64,000 bases of DNA from Labyrinthula sp. Ha (taxonomy: Eukaryota > Sar > Bigyra > Labyrinthulida > Labyrinthulaceae). The notes under the pieces were generated by a model that ran no database searches, was not told where the DNA came from, and saw only the letters and a program-made list of their open reading frames with translations. Below, in pieces: positions 61,431 to 64,000 of the stretch; position 1 is the first letter of the stretch, and the number at the start of each line of letters is the position of its first letter. The stretch covers positions 682,001 to 746,000 of the forward strand of contig JAALGZ010000010.1 of assembly GCA_015227615.1 (NCBI GenBank), written 5' to 3'. The translations under genes and the position numbers were made by a program.

Positions 61431-63113
61431 ATGCAAACACGAGCACGATCTAAGGCATCAGTAAAGCAAGAAACTCCCTCTAAATCTGAATCTTCGGTAC
61501 ATGGGTTTCGTCGAAAGAAAACTTTAAAGGAAAAAACAAGCGTCCTCGACTCTGACAGTGAATTTTCCACAAGAGCGAAAGAAATCCATCATTCATCAAC
61601 CCCTTGCAAAACCTATTGTTTTGGAACAATTTCTTTTCTATCAATTTTAGTTTTAGCTTTATCTTTTCTGCATGAACTTTCTCAAAATTCCATCAACGAA
61701 AATGTTGAAATCAACAAAAAGTTTAACCGCTATAAAGCTTTGGAGCAGGAATCCGTATCCACGATAAGTTTTCCTATGGGATTTGATATATCGACGATAT
61801 CGTATCATGGTGAAACGGATACGCTTAATGGACATGATTTTTTGGAAAGGTTTAATGAAGAAAAAGAAATTGAAGAAATAGATCCAGAAGAAGTTTTTCA
61901 ACAAAGGGTTGATAACTTAAGGTTGGATTTTGATACATTTGCAAAAAATGAGCTTGAAGAGGCGAAGAGGAAGCAGTCGAATGGTGAAAAGGTTGTGCTT
62001 GATGAGAATGTAAAAGGAATTATTTTGTTGAAGAAGAAAATGTCAAATGAGAAGAAGTTTCTAGAGTTAAAGAAGAAACAGGGTGAGGTGCAAGAAAAGC
62101 TAAGTGATGTCTTGCAAAAGGAGGTCGAGTATGACTTTGGATATAAGGACTCAAAAGTAAGAGTTAGGATTCCTAATGAACTGGTTAAGAGAGGATTACA
62201 AGTGAAGAATGAAAGGTTTCTAGACGAAAGGTTGGAGTTTGGTTTGTTAGAACTAAAGAGGAGCGAATGGTCTTTTCAGTCGGAAGTAACTTCAGAAAAT
62301 AACGAGATTTTTTCACAAGTCTTGAGTAAACTTGGATATAAGAATGGTACTGCGGAGAAAACAGCGTTGGTAGAGATTCTTTTTGATGAGGAATGCGGAG
62401 CAAAGCCACTTCAGGGTCTGGTTTCTGAAACAAGTTTGAAACCTATTCTTTTCTGCAATCTCATCAATAAAAACTCACTTGGTATTGAAGTTGATGTCCT
62501 GAACGAATTTGTGAAATACTCCACTCTTGATTTGGCACTTCTTGATAGTTTTGAGGTAAAGGCCAAGTCTTTTTTCAATTCTATCTTGCAAAGAATTGAA
62601 TCTGATTTTAGAATTGGGCACACTGATTCAAGTGGGGCGAGATTTGGAATTAATTGTTTCCTTATAGTATCGGACTTTGAAAACCTTTCAGCCCATTATG
62701 CTGGAAGCAGTGTTGACTTGCAAGGACTGCCTAAAGGATTGAAAGAGATGAGACAGTTTGGCATTGATCCAAAGAAACTTGAGAAGGATATTGTGACGTT
62801 TTCAACCTATCTTCTTTTACGTAAACTCTTGGATTTTGTAGGACATGAGTCAATAGAGCAAACCAGATACTTTCTTAATGCGTTGGTTTTGCAGCACGTT
62901 TGCTTTGGTTTTAACCTGGTAATTGAGGATGGAAAGCAGAGCTTAGAATTCGTAGGTTTTGAGAGTTGCGACCTAGGTAGAGTTAATGATCTAGTTAGAG
63001 GAAGAATGCTTGAAGGGGGAATTCAATTAGGTGAAGCAATGATGCAAGGAAGGGGCGATGAGTTCAAGTCCTTATTCAAAGTGTTTGATGTATCGAACAA
63101 TCAGATCCTTTAA
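61431..63113 (+). CDS. Type II membrane protein with coiled coil, unrecognised
   Basis: A frame of 560 aa starting 189 bp after the previous stop. A basic, Ser-rich N-terminus (1-60) precedes one membrane helix (about 63-80), then a Glu/Lys-rich, probably coiled-coil region (about 130-245, including repeated KKK and EE pairs) and a C-terminal globular part (about 255-550). No family recognised; the layout suits a single-pass organelle or nuclear-envelope protein, but that is speculation. The 3' end is ambiguous. A 31-nt GT-AG segment (63090-63120) of the local intron type covers the stop, and removing it would place a TGA immediately. A 48-nt alternative (63090-63137) would fuse the frame to the next one, which lies in the same frame 42 nt downstream. 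Confidence 0.7.
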   Translation: MQTRARSKASVKQETPSKSESSVHGFRRKKTLKEKTSVLDSDSEFSTRAKEIHHSSTPCKTYCFGTISFLSILVLALSFLHELSQNSINENVEINKKFNRYKALEQESVSTISFPMGFDISTISYHGETDTLNGHDFLERFNEEKEIEEIDPEEVFQQRVDNLRLDFDTFAKNELEEAKRKQSNGEKVVLDENVKGIILLKKKMSNEKKFLELKKKQGEVQEKLSDVLQKEVEYDFGYKDSKVRVRIPNELVKRGLQVKNERFLDERLEFGLLELKRSEWSFQSEVTSENNEIFSQVLSKLGYKNGTAEKTALVEILFDEECGAKPLQGLVSETSLKPILFCNLINKNSLGIEVDVLNEFVKYSTLDLALLDSFEVKAKSFFNSILQRIESDFRIGHTDSSGARFGINCFLIVSDFENLSAHYAGSSVDLQGLPKGLKEMRQFGIDPKKLEKDIVTFSTYLLLRKLLDFVGHESIEQTRYFLNALVLQHVCFGFNLVIEDGKQSLEFVGFESCDLGRVNDLVRGRMLEGGIQLGEAMMQGRGDEFKSLFKVFDVSNNQIL

Positions 63114-63155
63114 ATTTTAGTGATCCGTTTTAACAAGTTAAACTTGGAAGATTTC

Positions 63156-64000
63156 ATGATCCTCACTGAAGAAGAGAAATTTTATCGAGATGCCCTGATG
63201 AAGAGAGTTTACAAGAAAAGTTTTGAAGATATGGTTCAAAGTTCCAAATTGCGAGCACAGAAGTCGATGAGAAACCTTCATTCAATCCACAGTGATCTTT
63301 TTCTAAGCCAGGAAGACAACAAAAACCAAGGTCTACCTAAATTTGCAGATCCGCGGTTCTTTGTAGGTGATACACATCCGCATCGATTCAGTCCACAGAA
63401 AATTTTCCCTAGAACTGTTTTCAAAGGTGGGGGATTGAAAGATAGAGAGCGCTCAAGAAGAGTTTCAAGAAGAAAAGAGGTACTCAAGAGTAAGAGTCTT
63501 CAAACCTCTTCCTTTCTCAAAAGGCACAAGTTTGATGACAAGTTCAATAATGTGAATTATTGTGACTTTCGACCAAAGACAGTTCCTAATCATGAAGAGT
63601 TTCAGGCACCTACTCGATCAGATAGCTGGTGGAAAGACTACTACAAGCGGATAGACTGCTCATGTACTTCACTGGGAGAGATATTGCAGGATCCAATGGA
63701 TCTAAGCACACAAGATATTGATGGATTATTTAAGTCTCGGAGTCTACAGGTCGATACCTCTCAGGCAATAAAGGATCACCACTTTCCCGGATCCAGGGCC
63801 ATGGTAGAATGTGTTGAATCCAATCAACACCTAAAGAAATTAAAAAGTTGTTTCTCTCAAAGAAGTCTTTTTGCCTCTCATCAGAAGAGTACGAGTGACT
63901 TAAGCAAGGGATTGCCAAGCGTTCAAAATTCATTAGCAACCTGTAGCGTAATGCACACTCGAAGCGCTAAGTTGTACAGACAAACATTTCGCCAGGTAAA
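63156..64000 (+). CDS. Partial gene running off the window, unrecognised
   Basis: Open from an ATG at 63156, in the same frame as the preceding gene, to the end of the window. The predicted protein is polar, Ser/Lys/Arg-rich and mostly disordered-looking (e.g. SRRVSRRKEV, SWWKDYYKR), with no recognised domain. The last bases read CAG|GTAAA (donor at 63996), so exon 1 probably ends at 63995 in phase 0 and the gene continues beyond. It may be a separate gene with a very short leader, or a 3' part of the 61431 gene joined by a 48-nt intron. Confidence 0.6.
   Translation, partial: MILTEEEKFYRDALMKRVYKKSFEDMVQSSKLRAQKSMRNLHSIHSDLFLSQEDNKNQGLPKFADPRFFVGDTHPHRFSPQKIFPRTVFKGGGLKDRERSRRVSRRKEVLKSKSLQTSSFLKRHKFDDKFNNVNYCDFRPKTVPNHEEFQAPTRSDSWWKDYYKRIDCSCTSLGEILQDPMDLSTQDIDGLFKSRSLQVDTSQAIKDHHFPGSRAMVECVESNQHLKKLKSCFSQRSLFASHQKSTSDLSKGLPSVQNSLATCSVMHTRSAKLYRQTFRQV

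Overview
This window looks like nuclear DNA of an AT-rich, gene-sparse unicellular eukaryote. Nothing in it looks prokaryotic: there are spliced genes, EGF-like, VWA and Roc-COR domains, three decayed LINEs and a hAT transposon. One spliced gene resembles ciliary proteins, which hints at a flagellate. The Pro-Thr stalks on the VWA proteins (repeated PT/PTxxPT) are common in stramenopiles. Spliceosomal introns of about 31 nt are known from the stramenopile Blastocystis. A flagellated stramenopile is therefore one possible source, but this is inference only.

Layout. 1.1-3.1 kb: a secreted or membrane-anchored tandem alpha/beta-hydrolase whose first domain has lost its nucleophile. 6.6-7.8 kb and 27.1-28.3 kb: two paralogous type II membrane proteins with a Pro-Thr stalk and a VWA domain. 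They are a mosaic of near-identical and strongly diverged blocks. 8.2-11.0 kb (minus): a seven-exon LRR-Roc-COR (ROCO) GTPase gene whose six introns are only 27-32 nt long. 15.1-25.8 kb: a transposon-rich block with a decayed plus-strand LINE and a larger minus-strand LINE. The larger LINE is interrupted by a 2,199-bp hAT element with clean terminal inverted repeats and an 8-bp target duplication. 34.9-40.2 kb: a 1,796-aa protein with a helical body and an acidic tail carrying FGx[FW] motifs. It runs tail to tail, 17 bp apart, with a spliced, putatively ciliary gene at 40.3-41.0 kb. 42.5-43.2 kb and 48.2-48.9 kb (minus): two paralogous membrane proteins with a possible SRPBCC/START-like head. 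The second has its frame shifted at a 10-nt homopolymer. 49-60 kb: no confident gene, one L1-like relic. 60.1-64.0 kb: a compact cluster of three plus-strand genes, an EGF-like/multipass receptor-like protein, a type II coiled-coil membrane protein and a partial gene that ends at a consensus splice donor.

The most notable points are the ultra-short introns, reconstructed in three genes and restoring recognisable domains (the Roc P-loop and a six-cysteine EGF), and the mosaic VWA pair, whose differences concentrate next to the predicted metal and ligand-binding face. The genes do not form one obvious pathway. Several encode cell-surface or membrane proteins: the esterase, the VWA pair, the EGF-multipass protein, the SRPBCC-like pair and the type II coiled-coil protein.
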